NCBI GenBank assembly: GCA_032690845.1
Contig: CM064427.1
Coordinates: forward strand, 16,627,501-16,691,500
Direction: 5' to 3'
Length of the DNA: 64,000 bases
From: Eleusine coracana subsp. coracana
Taxonomy: Eukaryota > Streptophyta > Magnoliopsida > Poales > Poaceae
Shown here: positions 1-11,321 of the stretch, piece after piece
How the letters are laid out: each line of letters begins with the position of its first letter
How positions within the stretch are numbered: position 1 is the stretch's first letter
Notes under the pieces: generated by a model
What the model was told of the DNA's origin: nothing
The model's input: only the letters and a program-made list of their open reading frames with translations
Database searches by the model: none
Program-made: the position numbers and the translations under genes

Positions 1-1234
1 ATATTATGGTCCCCTAATATTTTCCTTTGTGCATCTCTTTTTGCTCGGTATGCCTTGTGCTTACTTATGCCTATTTGAGTATCCCTAAGAACAGTGTCCT
101 TTAGAGCTTTCCACTTCCAATCTTTATCACTTCTAAAGAATTCTTCATACTCATCACTGACCCATTTGGAATCCATTTGTTTAACAGTGTGACTCCTACC
201 ACAAATGTGTATATTCACAAATTTCTTTACTTTGAATGTAGCCTCTCCAGGGAGGCTTGATGCATAGATGTACCAAGGGCACTCTGCACCTAGACATTTG
301 GCAGAAATCTTCTTACCCTCATTCTTAAGTCTCTTTACCTCCCTTCATGAATGATTAGATTTTTAAGAGCTTTCCTAAATTGTTATCCACAGGTAAACAA
401 CATACCGACCTCAATGTGTGGATGCTTCATAGTGCTCTCATCAAAACATATGTTATCCAATCCTCTCGACCTGCTGACAAAGGTTGGACCGTCATCCTCG
501 TCCCGCTCAGGTGATTTGTTGCTATCGTCAGGTTCGTTTGTCAAATATGATGCATCAACTCCTTTCTTCTTTGTATTCTTAGCTTCCCTTGTGGCTCTCA
601 TAATAGCCCTCTCACTATCAACAACTATTGCTTTGTTATTTCCTTCATATGATCTTGTAGTAGTTTCTTCTCCCTTCTTCTGACTAGTAGTGTACAAGTC
701 ATCATCATCATTATCTCTCTCAAAAACAAAATCTGATTTGACATTCAGTTCTTTATCATCCTGTAGGTCATTATTACTGTCAGAACGATCATCACTAGAA
801 GCTCCATTATCTCCATCTATTGCTGCCTCCTCCATTGGCCTTTGAGTACATAGGGTTGATGAAGGCTTGGATTGGCTACAACCTAATGACAAAAAACTGA
901 ACGGCCGATGTGGTGATGGCACAATATATATACTGCAAGTCTCCTGACCAATATGATTATCAAGGAAGAGTCTGCACTGAATGTTATCATGCACTAATAC
1001 CAATCCATCAGGAGCTGTATATCCAGGCTTCAGATACTAAATATTGTCACTCTTGCAATACCCATATGGTTCTAGCATGTCTTCTAAATCAAAAAAGTTG
1101 ATCATATCCCTATCTATGTTAGAAATAGTATTACATCGTGAACTTTCTTCTGGGATGCCACCCTTCTTGGGGCAGCCATCAAAATTAGCCCCAGTGAACA
1201 CCTTTAGAGAAATGAAAGAAGAATCCATCTGCAA
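1..1234 (-). pseudogene. Mutator-like (MULE/MuDR) transposase, 5' part, broken
   Basis: Read on the minus strand from about 1234 to the left edge, this encodes the N-terminal half of a plant MuDR-type transposase, the enzyme that cuts and pastes Mutator elements. The N-terminal region has the typical downward pattern FDLEDML..YGY and then GYTAPDGLVLVHDN. An acidic stretch rich in Asp, Glu and Ser follows, then HIEVGMLF and FRKALKNLIIHEG, and then the MuDR zinc-type domain with CLGAECPWYIYAS and HICGRSH. The catalytic DDE domain would lie outside the window. Lesions seen: an in-frame TAG at 1037-1039, a TAA at 383-385, and a frame change near 335-350 between the EG(R) and RLKNEGKKISAKC parts. 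The frames of the two larger pieces (1037-1234 and 383-1003) agree, so these are point lesions, not separate genes. Family assignment is from motif recognition. Confidence 0.82.
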
Positions 1235-2256
1235 ATAGTTCAGAATAATTTAGACAACGTTAATATTATGTCAAAGATAACTTGTCCCTATTTGTTAGAC
1301 CATCCTAACATTGATTTCAGTGCATAAACATAATAATTTTTTGATTGAGTTGTTGATCTACGACTCCCAACATTTCACACTGTCCTTGACATTAAATAAA
1401 ATTTTGAATATATCATAATCACAAACCCTGGCATTACTTCTGTCAATTATTGATCTAACCTATCCATCAATTTCTAGATTTCTACATAGCTGCCGGATGA
1501 AAGGATGTACAAATCTTCTGAAACATACAACGTGATTAGAGACAACAAGATCCCAAATAGAATGCCTACCCTTATACATCCAACCCTATGAACTAGCAAT
1601 CACGATGTCTATGCGTTTGATAACAGATTAGCAACTAACCCCTTGTTGGTTCCCTATGGAATCCCGATTCCTTCAAGATCTGCTTGAATGACAACAAATT
1701 TCACCTCCACGGGCCGATCATAGGATTCTGTGGCCTGATTACCATGATCGCCGCCGCCATGACTCGTCGCTCCCGTGATTGCCGCTCGTCGTGGAGAGAA
1801 TAATATGGGTTATTGTCCCGCAAGCTATGTGCACTACGTCCTCCATGTTGGCATATGACCTGGCACACCGATGGTCCAATCGCCTCTTAATTGCTGATCT
1901 GTCAACGCTATTTGCCCTTAGAAGCTAATCTGAAATCCCGGAATACATGTGGGATGTAAACTGCTACTTTGCAGGTTATGGGGGGGGGGGGGGTTGTTGC
2001 AACTCTGGGTGACTTGTGGGAGGGTTTTTGCAATTTTGCCTTCCTTCTTATATAAGTTAAAATTTTGACTGAAACCGGGAAACAACTTACGATAACATGT
2101 CACCATTTGACAAAATTCTAACTGTCACCATTTGATAAAATGAGCACCCGAACTCTGAGAATCTGATTACAAAGTTGCCTTCTTACTCCTAAACTGGGAA
2201 TCGCTGCTAAAGGCTGAGGCGGCTATCAACTGCCTGTGCAAAGCACATGAAATCCA
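1235..2256. other. Non-coding stretch upstream of the MULE pseudogene
   Basis: No convincing gene. It is AT-rich with a GC-rich patch at about 1730-1800 that resembles the untranslated leader often seen ahead of MULE transposases. There is a 14-base G tract at 1980-1993. The phrase TGTCACCATTTGAYAAAAT occurs twice, 26 bp apart, at about 2098 and 2124, and could belong to the element's terminal region. I could not define a terminal inverted repeat or target duplication, because the other end lies outside the window. Confidence 0.4.
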
Positions 2257-3068
2257 TTGAACATCGAGTTGCAAGAAGAAAAAATATCTTTCAGCATAGT
2301 TTGCGAGGTGAGCTCTTTGCCCCTGTCGGCCGATCCTCTGCTAGGCTGTAGTCGTCCTGGTTCCGTCTCTTGTTTTTGGGTACTCAATGTTGAGGATGTC
2401 GATTCTGACCGTGATCTGTTCCCTAGCAGTCTGGATTTGGTTAGAACTGCGGCTGTTCATGGCTTCTCAGTGAAGGACATGGTAGACACAGATCAAAGAA
2501 TGTCTAGTCCGTCTTTTCTACACAAAATTCGTGATCCTTCTTCTCCGGCTACGTGCGAGGTGTCGGTACGAAAAGCGAGGTCACTGCTCGATGCACTCGT
2601 AGGAGAACACAAAAAGTCAGTACCACCTTGGTCTGGACCACTACCTCGTCGCAGGTCATCTCCGGCATTAACTCTCGGCGGCTACAAGGTTTCAGATCTT
2701 CGTGTCAAACCTGCTTTCGATGCCAGATGTCTAAGTGACATCATCGGCCTTCCATCGGAGTTGGAAACGAAGGCCGCGATTGAGGAGTCCGGAGATGTCG
2801 CGAGATTCAATTTTTGAAATCTGATTTTTCCGGCTCACTCAGTGGAGTCAATTCGGAATCACGTATATTTCATCGTGATAGGTTTTGGGCCCAGCGAAGG
2901 GGTTCGCTTGCGGCTGAACCGTATCATCCTGGGTGGTGGTGGTCCCAAGGAATCTCGAGGTGCTCACGGCAGCAGCTGTGATGGCAGTCGTAATGGTGGT
3001 GGCCATGGTGGCGCTCATCACTTCCATGACGATTATGGTGGTTTTGGAGATGGTGGTTTCTGCGATGG
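2257..3068 (+). pseudogene. Probable 5' part of LINE ORF1, interrupted by copia C1
   Basis: An open frame at 2257-2817 (186 codons, Ser/Arg/Pro-rich, no domain I recognise) is followed by a Gly/His-rich frame at about 2930-3068 with GGFGDGGFCDG at its end. The left LTR of copia C1 starts at 3069. Immediately right of the outer C1-family LTR copy (38590) the sequence continues, in the same codon phase, into TLGDPMFMNLTGGPAFNPN, a Gly/Pro-rich stretch ahead of a zinc knuckle. That makes this the likely upstream portion of the LINE at 38590-43541. The link is inference: the 5-bp flanks GATGG and TACCT do not form a target duplication, and the phase match alone has a one-in-three chance. The 2257-2817 ORF could instead be unrelated. 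Confidence 0.42.
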
Positions 3069-3476
3069 TGAAAGGATCGAGTGACCGAGAGGGGGGTGTG
3101 AATGAGGAACTCAAACTATATATCTAATTTGCCAATTATTAAAACCGATCACTCAAAACAACTAATATATAATTTTAGTGGTGATCACACTAACAGGATC
3201 ATTATATGAAAGTAAAGACAACCTAAGCATACTAGTGGATCACACACAAGGACAAGCAACTCATATGCAAGCTAGTAATCAAAGACAAGCGGAAGCATAC
3301 AATAAGCTAGCAAAGGAGCCTACTCATGCAAAACTACTAGATCATCAAGTACAAGATAAGCACACAAACATGAGTAGCATAATACAAATAAGGGTGATTA
3401 ATCAATCCAACACAACTCCTAAATATGCTAGTGATCAAGTAAAAGCTAAGCACAACTAGCAAGTAGAAAAGCCTAT
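3069..3476 (-). repeat. C1 3' LTR, distal piece
   Basis: Closely matches 36984-37387 of the intact-order LTR copy, starting at the shared TGAAWGGATCGAGTGACC. It is interrupted exactly after CCTAT (3472-3476), which is repeated at 25261-25265 as the target duplication of the inserted gypsy element M. The sequence resumes at 25266. Confidence 0.88.
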
Positions 3477-4654
3477 TGTTGACACTCCTTCACGTCGTAC
3501 TAAGAATATTACTATTCCTGGTAACGGTGCCAGATATGCTTATAGCAAATCTAACATTGCACCAAGAATATCACTAGACTTAGTAACAACGCAAGGAGTG
3601 TTGGGGTATAATTCATTATTATAGATAAATCTGCAAACGGATGGATCATATCGTTGTAGCATTTCACCATTGGATTACTCCAATGGCTATCATTTGTAGT
3701 TCATCCATCGAAAGGATTAGAATAGAGTATTAATAAAGACATAGAGCTAAGATATAGATTGGTTTAGATAACCTATGCCTTTGTGTAGGGGTAAGGATAA
3801 TAATGACAAGGGGTAGTGGACACACACATGTATTCATATCTAAACAAATAAATCCTAGTGCCTAGTGGGTTAGTTAGAGGGACTCTACCATATTCTCTAA
3901 TGTATTCTACACACATAGCTGTATAGTTAGTCATAAACATGTTAGTCAATACAAAGCCTAGTCTAACACACTTAGCACTTCGTACACGGATTAATGTAAT
4001 GAATGTATTCTTCAGGACAACTCCGCCTGAAACGCATATCTCCTGGCCAGACATGTAGGATTACATGGGACTCTAGGGCTGTCACTTTCTAGAACCTACC
4101 TCTCTTCCATGGGCAAGGCGACAATCAAAGGTAACTTTTAACCCGAGCACCATGCTTAAATTATTACATTACTACTTAGCTTAATCCATCACTTAAACTA
4201 AATATCCTAGATATGTGTATAACAGATATAACTACCTATTAACGATCTATGAGACTTTAAACCCATGCTAAGGTATTATAACTATACTATGTATTTACTA
4301 ACAAATAAAGGTAATAATATAGTCTACGTATATGCCAATCATAATAATAAGGTAGCAAGTCTATACTATTATAAAGGCATACTAAGGTCCTATGACATGA
4401 ATATGATATATAACCAAACAAGGCAAACATATCATAAGCACAACTATATGGAAGAACAATATAACTTGAATAGAATAAAGTCATAAATATGAATAAAGGA
4501 AATAGTATTAGAGCCGTACCAATATTCCAAATGACTTTGGAGACTTCAGCAGGGCTCATAGTAACTAAACACCACTAGACTTGAGAGACTAAGTGAGGGA
4601 GAGAATGAATACAAATGTGAGTGTGTGTTTGGAGTGGAGAGTGACCCATCTACT
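3477..4654 (-). repeat. M 3' LTR, distal part
   Basis: Aligns with 23700-24772 of the other M LTR (shared landmarks: a TAACAACGCAAGGAGTGTTG region and GTGACCCATCTA at the right end). It holds about 80 bp absent from the other copy near 3610-3700. It stops at the junction with the truncated 5' LTR of P and solo LTR S; the continuation is 18393-18853. No genes. Confidence 0.85.
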
Positions 4655-7482
4655 TGTCACATCCCAAAATTTTCTATTTTGGAATATGAATCGTTTTCAA
4701 ATAATATATTTGGATTTATCAAATTTTGAAACTATTTATAAGAAACTTTGCAAATTAACAAAGATTTTATTGGGTTGAAGAAATTGTTGTATGTCACAAA
4801 ATTTTTCAGTTTTGAACCAAAACCTTTTTATATTAATAAAATAATTTTATTTTATTTGATTTCAATATTTTGTCATTGTTGGATTCCCTGTTAATTTGAC
4901 AAAAATTGAAATCCTTTCAATCAAAATTTTTGAATGTATATTCTAATTTCTAAAATGGGGCTCAACTATCTATGTCTCTTTGACTCTCTTGAATGCATGG
5001 TCTGACACCACCTTCCAAACTTGTTTCATCACATTGCATCTTCGTTCATCGTATATTTCACCCTACTCGTTGTTGATGTATCTAGACTCATTTTCATCCT
5101 TATTCGCTCCACCTACCACATCGATGTACCTAGATGTATGCCTTCCATGTATACCCCATCTTCCATAAACATCTCTATGAAAATAAAACCGACCTTCCAT
5201 AAACATTCATAAGGAAAGAACAAGAGAATAATTTCTTTTCCATATTTGTTATGCCTTCCATATTTACCTCTAATAAATGTATTTATTCCTCTTAATTTCC
5301 TTTCCATATTGTTACCCCACCTGCCCTCACCTGCCCTCTCCCATGAAATCCCCACCCCTAAAACCCTCACCACGCCGCCAGGCCGCCGCCACTCTGATCT
5401 GCCCTCGCGTCTAGCAACAGTTCTACCGATTGGCTTTGATGTTCCCGACGATCCACCCAATAGAAAGCCACCACATTTTACATGGAGGTGCACCCAGATG
5501 TCCTCTACAACATATCCAAAATGCATAGCCATTGGACGTCAGATGCCTCCGGGATCTGCGCGTGACGTTAAATTCATCCCCTTTTCTCCCAATACAGAGG
5601 TGTTCTTGATACAACCGACACTCCCACTTGTGTTCTAGGGTCTTTTGATCAGTTACACTAGAGGGTTCTCCTAGAATGAACTTGGTGCGACTAGGAATGC
5701 GATCTATGCTCGATCTGCCGCTGGACGACCTCCTCATGATGGAGCCAATCGATCTCCAGTATAGGTGATCTCTGATCCAATTCACCTTGTGATTCACATG
5801 TACCACATCACTAGGAAGATTTGTGTTTAAAAGATTCCTTGAGAACCAGAGCCAATAATTGGGAACGCAAACATGTGTTTTGCACTATCTATGCGCAGCC
5901 GCAATCCTTGCAGCTTTAACCTTGCATATCTTTTGATCTACAACCCCGATTTAGATGATTCTTCCACCTATATTCTTGTATCCAAATAAACTATCTAATT
6001 TCAACCTTTGTCCAACCATACCCAATTGTCCCATACCTTGCATTGTGTATTTATTATGTGCATGCTTTGTATGTCTTGCGCAAATAGGAGTTTTACGCAC
6101 GGGAATCATACGAGGACGAAGATCAAGATTTGTTATCACTGAGTAGCACCATCTAAGTTCAGGAAAGTGTCCTTGATGCATTTTGATCCTATTATGAATG
6201 ATTATTTTAGAATTGCATGCTTGTGTCGAATGGATGGGTACCTATTGTTAGGATTTACTAGTATTGCTTTACCTTTTCCTTGTCGCCTTGAACTAGAGGT
6301 TTAATTAGCTATGGGTAGACATACTTAGTTGCTTATTGGGTTGTTGGGTTCAATGAATATTGACTAATGAACAATGTCATATTGGGGTAATTTGGTAATT
6401 CTTTTAGCAACATAGACATAGGGACCTCAACAAGCTGGATGGAATGGATGTGGTGCCGTTGGCACATGTTGGATGGTGGTATGCTTGTTGTAGATCGTAG
6501 GAACCGGTTCTTGGAGCAGTAACCCAGGACAACAGTGCCATCACAAGGCTGCTATGGAACAACTTGGCTGATTAATTAGGAGTTCTCCCAGTGTTGTATG
6601 AGCATATGGTGGAGCAGGGAATGGAAGTCAGGAGGACTGTCCTTATATCCGAATGGCTCAAGAGGGGGCGCCTAGGGTGATGAGCTGTTTGTTGATGGGC
6701 TATCACTTATGGACAGGAGTGAAATCTTAGTGGCTAGCATGTACTGGGAGACCCTTTGTAAAAGCCTCGTAGTGATCTCCTGGCCGCACACCTAAGGAAG
6801 TGTGCTAGTGCTTGGCCGGCACGACAACATGGAGATTCTAGTCCACCTGGCAACAGGGGACGAAATCACGACTTGTGGGTAAAGTGGCGCAACCTCTACA
6901 GAGTGTAAAACTGTCATGACAGTCATGCTCACGGTCACGAGCGGCCTGGATCCCTCACAAGATTAGTTGGTTATGGGATGGAATGGTTGGGGTTGGTGAA
7001 TGGGATTGGACTTGGCTTGGATAGCACCCTATGGATCGATGGTTGGGATGACCTCACATAGTAATTAGGATGCTTAGGAAATTAAAAGCTCATGCAATAA
7101 ACCCCTATAAGCCTTCCTTGTCTTTAGCCCCATGTCATATTTTCCCCTACTTGCTGAGTACACATGTACTCATCCTTGCACTATACAACATTGCTGCTCA
7201 GCTACAGGAGAAGGATGATACAACTATAAAGACGATGGAGGAGACTAGGCATGCGGTCTTTCGGTCGATTTCATGTGGAAGTTGAAGGACGCCAATGTTT
7301 AGTTTAACAGCTACAATATAATCTTTTTCTTTTTGACCTACGGGTCACCCTTATAATAATATTATCAATTTAATAAAGATATTATCCTTTTATCACATAT
7401 ATTGTCCCATGTGCGTGAAAAAGTTGTTCCTGGGCATGCATACAGATGCATTCGATTTCGGTTGTTGGAACCGGTTGTGACA
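4655..7482 (+). mobile_element. Solo LTR S (2.8 kb), probable gypsy origin
   Basis: Begins TGTCACATCCCAAAATTTTC and ends GGTTGTGACA, giving a 7-bp terminal inverted repeat TGTCACA/TGTGACA. It is flanked by a perfect 5-bp target duplication CTACT at 4650-4654 and 7483-7487. There is no coding sequence, primer-binding site or polypurine tract inside, so it is a lone LTR left after recombination between the two LTRs of a full element. The CATCCCAAAATTTT start resembles the LTR starts of chromovirus (Tekay-type) gypsy elements, but that assignment is from memory and weak. The orientation given rests on the same resemblance. The insertion sits precisely at the M/P junction. Confidence 0.82.
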
Positions 7483-7556
7483 CTACTCCTGGGTGAAAGC
7501 TACTTTGGTATCCATACGCTTGCGGATTTATTCTGTTGTCGTTAAAATACCCAACA
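7483..7556 (+). repeat. P 5' LTR remnant
   Basis: Matches the last 70 or so bases of the P 3' LTR (about 18322-18392), including GGGTGAAAGCTACTTTGGTA and the terminal AATACCCAACA. The rest of this LTR, including its promoter, is missing, so P could not be transcribed from its own 5' end. Confidence 0.85.
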
Positions 7557-7563
7557 AGCTTTC

Positions 7564-7581
7564 TGGCGCCGTTGCCGGAGA
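7564..7581 (+). promoter_or_regulatory. Primer-binding site of P
   Basis: TGGCGCCGTTGCCGGAGA lies 7 bp inside the 5' LTR end, where reverse transcription is primed by a tRNA. The same site, with one or two changes, is present in M (23674-23691, minus) and R (63878-63894, minus). Confidence 0.85.
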
Positions 7582-8210
7582 ACGATTGTTGTTTGATCTT
7601 CAAACCTAGTTCCACCTCGTATCTTTTTATTTCACTTTATTTATTTCTCATCTCTTCTCTACCATGGAGCGATTATCAATTCAAGATCGGTCTGCTCCCA
7701 AAGGCGAATTCTTTGAGCTGCCGCTTTTTGTGGAACCTATCCATTCATCTAGCTTTGAACTCCACCATGGCTTTATAGCCATGGTTCAGGAACAATCCTT
7801 CTCGGGTTTAAATAGAGAAAACCCGTTCCATCATTTGCGAGAGTTTGAGCAGTTGTGTTCATGCCTATCGATCAAAGGCATGACTCAAGATACTCTCAAG
7901 TGAAAATTGTTTCCCTTTTCCCTCATGGAAAATGCGAAACAATGGTACACTCATTTTGTTGGGAGTACGAATGGTGATTGGAAAGTACTCCGAGATAAAT
8001 TTTGTCTCATGTTCTATCCTACATCACGTATCATATCTCTACGAAGGGAGATTCTCGACTTTCGTCAAAGCGAGAAGGATTCCATAGGTGCAGCCTGGGC
8101 TAGGTTTTCCTTGTTAACCACTTCCAGCCCTAACTTGTCTTTGCCCAACCACGTGTTGTTGCAACACTTTTGTCTGGGTTTAAGCAAGGAGTCTGCCCTA
8201 TATCTCGACG

Positions 8211-9070
8211 TCACCACCGGAGGTTTGTTCATCCACAAGACGCCTGCAAAAGGAAGATGATGAGGACATCACCCTTATGGATACATCCAGCACTCCGCCA
8301 ACCAAAATACAAGTTCATGTGCGACAACTGAATTTACGGGTGAGCTTGTTCCTAATAATTCCTTTATGTGATTTTGAGAATAAATTGCTACCTAATGAAT
8401 TAATTGTTGTTAGAAATCATGGAGATGATCATGAGATAGCTGAGGAGGTGATTGGAGACGTGATGGGCCAGCAAGGACGTCCAAGCCAAGGTGGAGGCCC
8501 AATCGAAACCAACTTCGAGTGTGTTTCGGAGCCCAGGACCAGTCTGCACTAAAACGGATGCTCAGGACGCATACGGACTCGGATTTGGACGTTCTATATA
8601 TGCCTAGAAAGATAACGAAAAGGGCTTTTCGTTATCTTTCCAGTTGGGTTAGAAAGGGCATTTCGTTATCTTTCTAGGCATATATAGAACGTCCAAATCC
8701 GAGTCCGTATGCGTCCTGGGCATCCGTTTTAGTGCAGACTGGTCCTGGGCTCCGAAACAAACTCGAAGTCGGTTTTGATTGGGCCTCCACCTTGGCTTGG
8801 ACGTCCTTGCTGGCCCATCATGTCTCCAATCACCTCCCCAGCTATCTCATTATCATCTCCAGGATTTCTAACAACAATTAATTCATTAGGTAGCAATCTA
8901 TTCTCAAAATCACATAAAGGAATCATTAGGAACAAGCTCACCCGTAAATTCAGTTGTCACGCATGAACTTGTATTTTGGTTGGCGGAGTGCTGGATGTAT
9001 CCATAAGGGTGATGTCCTCATCATCTTCCTTTTGCAGGCGTCTTGTGGATGAACAAACCTCCGGTGGTGA
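8211..9070. repeat. Large palindrome, 410-bp arms, 40-bp spacer
   Basis: 8211-8620 and 8661-9070 are near-identical inverted copies around 8640/8641, with a 40-bp spacer. Reading inward from the left, the arm holds 47 bp of the P gag target (from TCACCACCGG to GGAAGA) and then about 363 bp of D1 LTR starting TGATGAGG. The right arm carries the same two parts inverted, so a copy of the host flank (9024-9070) lies inside the element where the polypurine tract should be. Confidence 0.9.
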
Positions 9071-10303
9071 CATGACATGGTAATTGTTATTGCAGTTTTC
9101 TAGTTCATCATTTGGTTGTACAACACAAGGAGTATTCATGTTTGAGCAAATATAAACTTTATGCACCATAAATACACCTCTATGATCATAGTTTCCTATA
9201 GCATAAAATTTGTTTCTTGTTAGTAAAGGCAATTCAGTTTGAGAAAAGATTTGCTTCTCCACGGTATTTAGATCACAAAGAACATCAAATTCAATATAAC
9301 CCAAAGTATTTAGAGAAGATAATAATTTCTGCTCATTCTTTTCACATGTTATTAAAATCAAATGTTTTATTTCAGCACTAGTAGGTGAATCATAAGCAAA
9401 AACATCAATCTTGTTCATTTGTTGTGGCAAAGGTATAAGTGCAGTGGCACGCAACTCCTCTTTATCACAAGGATCAGTAGATAAATCAACTTGTGGCAAA
9501 GGCAAATCAAGACAAGGTTCCAATACAACAAGATTATTGGAACAATTCATCACATCAAGAAAGCTCTTACCTGAAACAACAACATGTTCTTCATATTTCA
9601 CACTATCCTCTTCTTTGTGTAGAACCTAAAATGTATTAGTTGCAACAAGAGGCAAGGAAATATGTTCATCATCTAATTCAGATTTTGATATAAGTGTTAC
9701 AACATTTGAAGTAGTCCATTCTTTCCTAAATGGTTCATTCTTTCTTCTCTCAAGTCTTTGTTGATCCTCTTCTAAAATTTCAGCAGCAGACATAGGTTTA
9801 AGAGTAACTCTTCTACCATTGTATTTAAATGAATAGGTATTAGCAATGGTATTGTGTAAAGCATTATTTGTAGAAATCCAAGGCTTACTCAATAACAAAT
9901 GACACGCTTGCATAGGCACTATATCAAAATCTGCACAATCCTTATAAGAACCAATAAAAAATTCAATGCGTGCAATTTTATCTACCTTTATCTTACCACA
10001 AGAATTTACCCATTGGATGTAGTATGGACACGGGTGTGGCTGTGTGGTCAAGCCGAGCTTCTCGACCAATTCCACGCTTGCGATGTTGTTGCTACTCTCT
10101 CCATCAATGATGACATGACAACGTCGATCCTTCACAACAAAGTGAGTCTGAAACAAGTTGTTCATTTGATTTTGCTCTACCTTCTCCATTTGAGAACTAA
10201 ACACTCGTTGTGCTATAACACTTGTATCAACCTCATTTGACACCATCGACTCATCACCATCGGTGTTATAACCTGTCATTGTTAATAGAAAACAAGAAAA
10301 CAC
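9071..10303 (-). pseudogene. D1 retropepsin-like protein
   Basis: Starts at ATG 10303 (MFSCFLLTMTGYNTDGDES). A retropepsin fold follows: RRCHVIIDGESSNNIAS holds the active-site region at about residues 57-73, with DGES where this clade usually has DGGS, and ACHLLLSKPW is the second hydrophobic-Gly strand, with Ser replacing the usual Gly. The frame runs to a TAA at 9626-9628, where D2 has a Gln codon. It then continues to 9071 and, through the copied host flank, into the LTR. No gag, RT or integrase is present. Its tail ends in QLNLRVSLFL...LLPNELIVVRN, the kind of C-terminus found in plant gypsy pol proteins, encoded inside the LTR. Confidence 0.7.
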
Positions 10304-11300
10304 ACAAGAGTATATTTTCCTATCACCACTGTTTGATCACGGTGGAAAATCTCAACAAGCAAATGACAGCACCTAACTGAGTTCTTACAAGATTCTTAGT
10401 AGCAAAACAAAGGATACCTTGGAGAGTGTGATCCGACGATTGCGAGGGTCCAAAGTTCTGTGCCTATTCAGAAGGATATTTGTGGAGCTAGGTAGGCAAT
10501 TTATAGTAGCAAGGATTAGCAAAGTTTCAATTCAGAAATTACAAAACTGAATAATAGTCCCAAGCTAGTCTATGTCACTGGCCTAAACTTGTCTCGGACC
10601 TAGTTCAAGCAAGCAAGCAAATGGCTCAACAAAGGACACAAAGGCTGCAAGCAATTCTGAATTTTTTTCTCTTCTCCTTTCATTTTTTTTTCTTTTGTAA
10701 TAAGTGCGGCTTTTTCTTCTTATTTTTTTTTCAGCACCTCTTTACCTTTTACTTCTTTCATGATTTTTTTGACATAGAACTGCAGCAAGAGTTGCGAACT
10801 TTATAGCACAAAAAAAAAACCTAAACTTTCTTTTTTACACTCTTTACGTAAGGAATAGATGTACATGTAGAACTGAACCGACAATTCTCATGCAACAACG
10901 GGCAGCAATCTCTTGACTCAAGGAACAACGTGCAACAGAAAACGCTCTAAGTTTCTTTTGCACACAAAAAATAGAAGGCTAGATATTAAATAAATATTTA
11001 GTGCAAATAATTCCAGCAGTACTATTCTCTCAATGTGTGCAACAATCTGATTTTTTTTTCTTGATTGTCTATGAACAAGGACACACACGACTCAAACAAG
11101 ACCAAAGAACAAGTACTAGACCAACAACACAATGACCTTGTAGGGACTAAATTTCAGAGAAGCAAACTAAACTGAAAATTGCAAGGCACAAGGGGGGTGT
11201 AGGACAGCGGAAACACGACGAATAAATATTTTTGTAGGGCAATTTTCTGGACTCTAGGATTGAACAAAATAACAAGGATAACGGCAAACCTAACGGTGTA
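10304..11300 (-). other. D1 leader, non-coding
   Basis: Runs from the primer-binding site to the ATG of the protease ORF on the minus strand. It contains a strongly T/C-biased plus-strand tract at about 10660-10760 (purine-rich in the element RNA). The same arrangement recurs in D2 at about 35345-35420. No ORF of note. Confidence 0.6.
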
Positions 11301-11319
11301 CCTGAAGCTCTGATTACCA
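11301..11319 (-). promoter_or_regulatory. Primer-binding site of D1
   Basis: On the minus strand TGGTAATCAGAGCTTCAGG starts 2 bp inside the end of the 5' LTR. It resembles the tRNA-Met-type TGGTATCAGAGC site with one inserted base. D2 has the same site at 35987-36005 with one difference. Confidence 0.75.
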
Positions 11320-11321
11320 CT

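Noticed and set aside
383..1003. 206-codon acidic ORF as a separate gene
   Set aside because: It is in phase with 1037-1234 across a single stop and matches the acidic spacer of MuDR transposases.
1980..1993. Run of 14 G as a G-quadruplex or regulatory site
   Set aside because: A single homopolymer with no partner tracts, and such runs are also prone to sequencing error.
8265..8552. Plus-strand ORF at 8277-8552 as a gene
   Set aside because: It is the inverted arm of the D1 LTR, the mirror of 8729-8941. The same sequence recurs in every D LTR.
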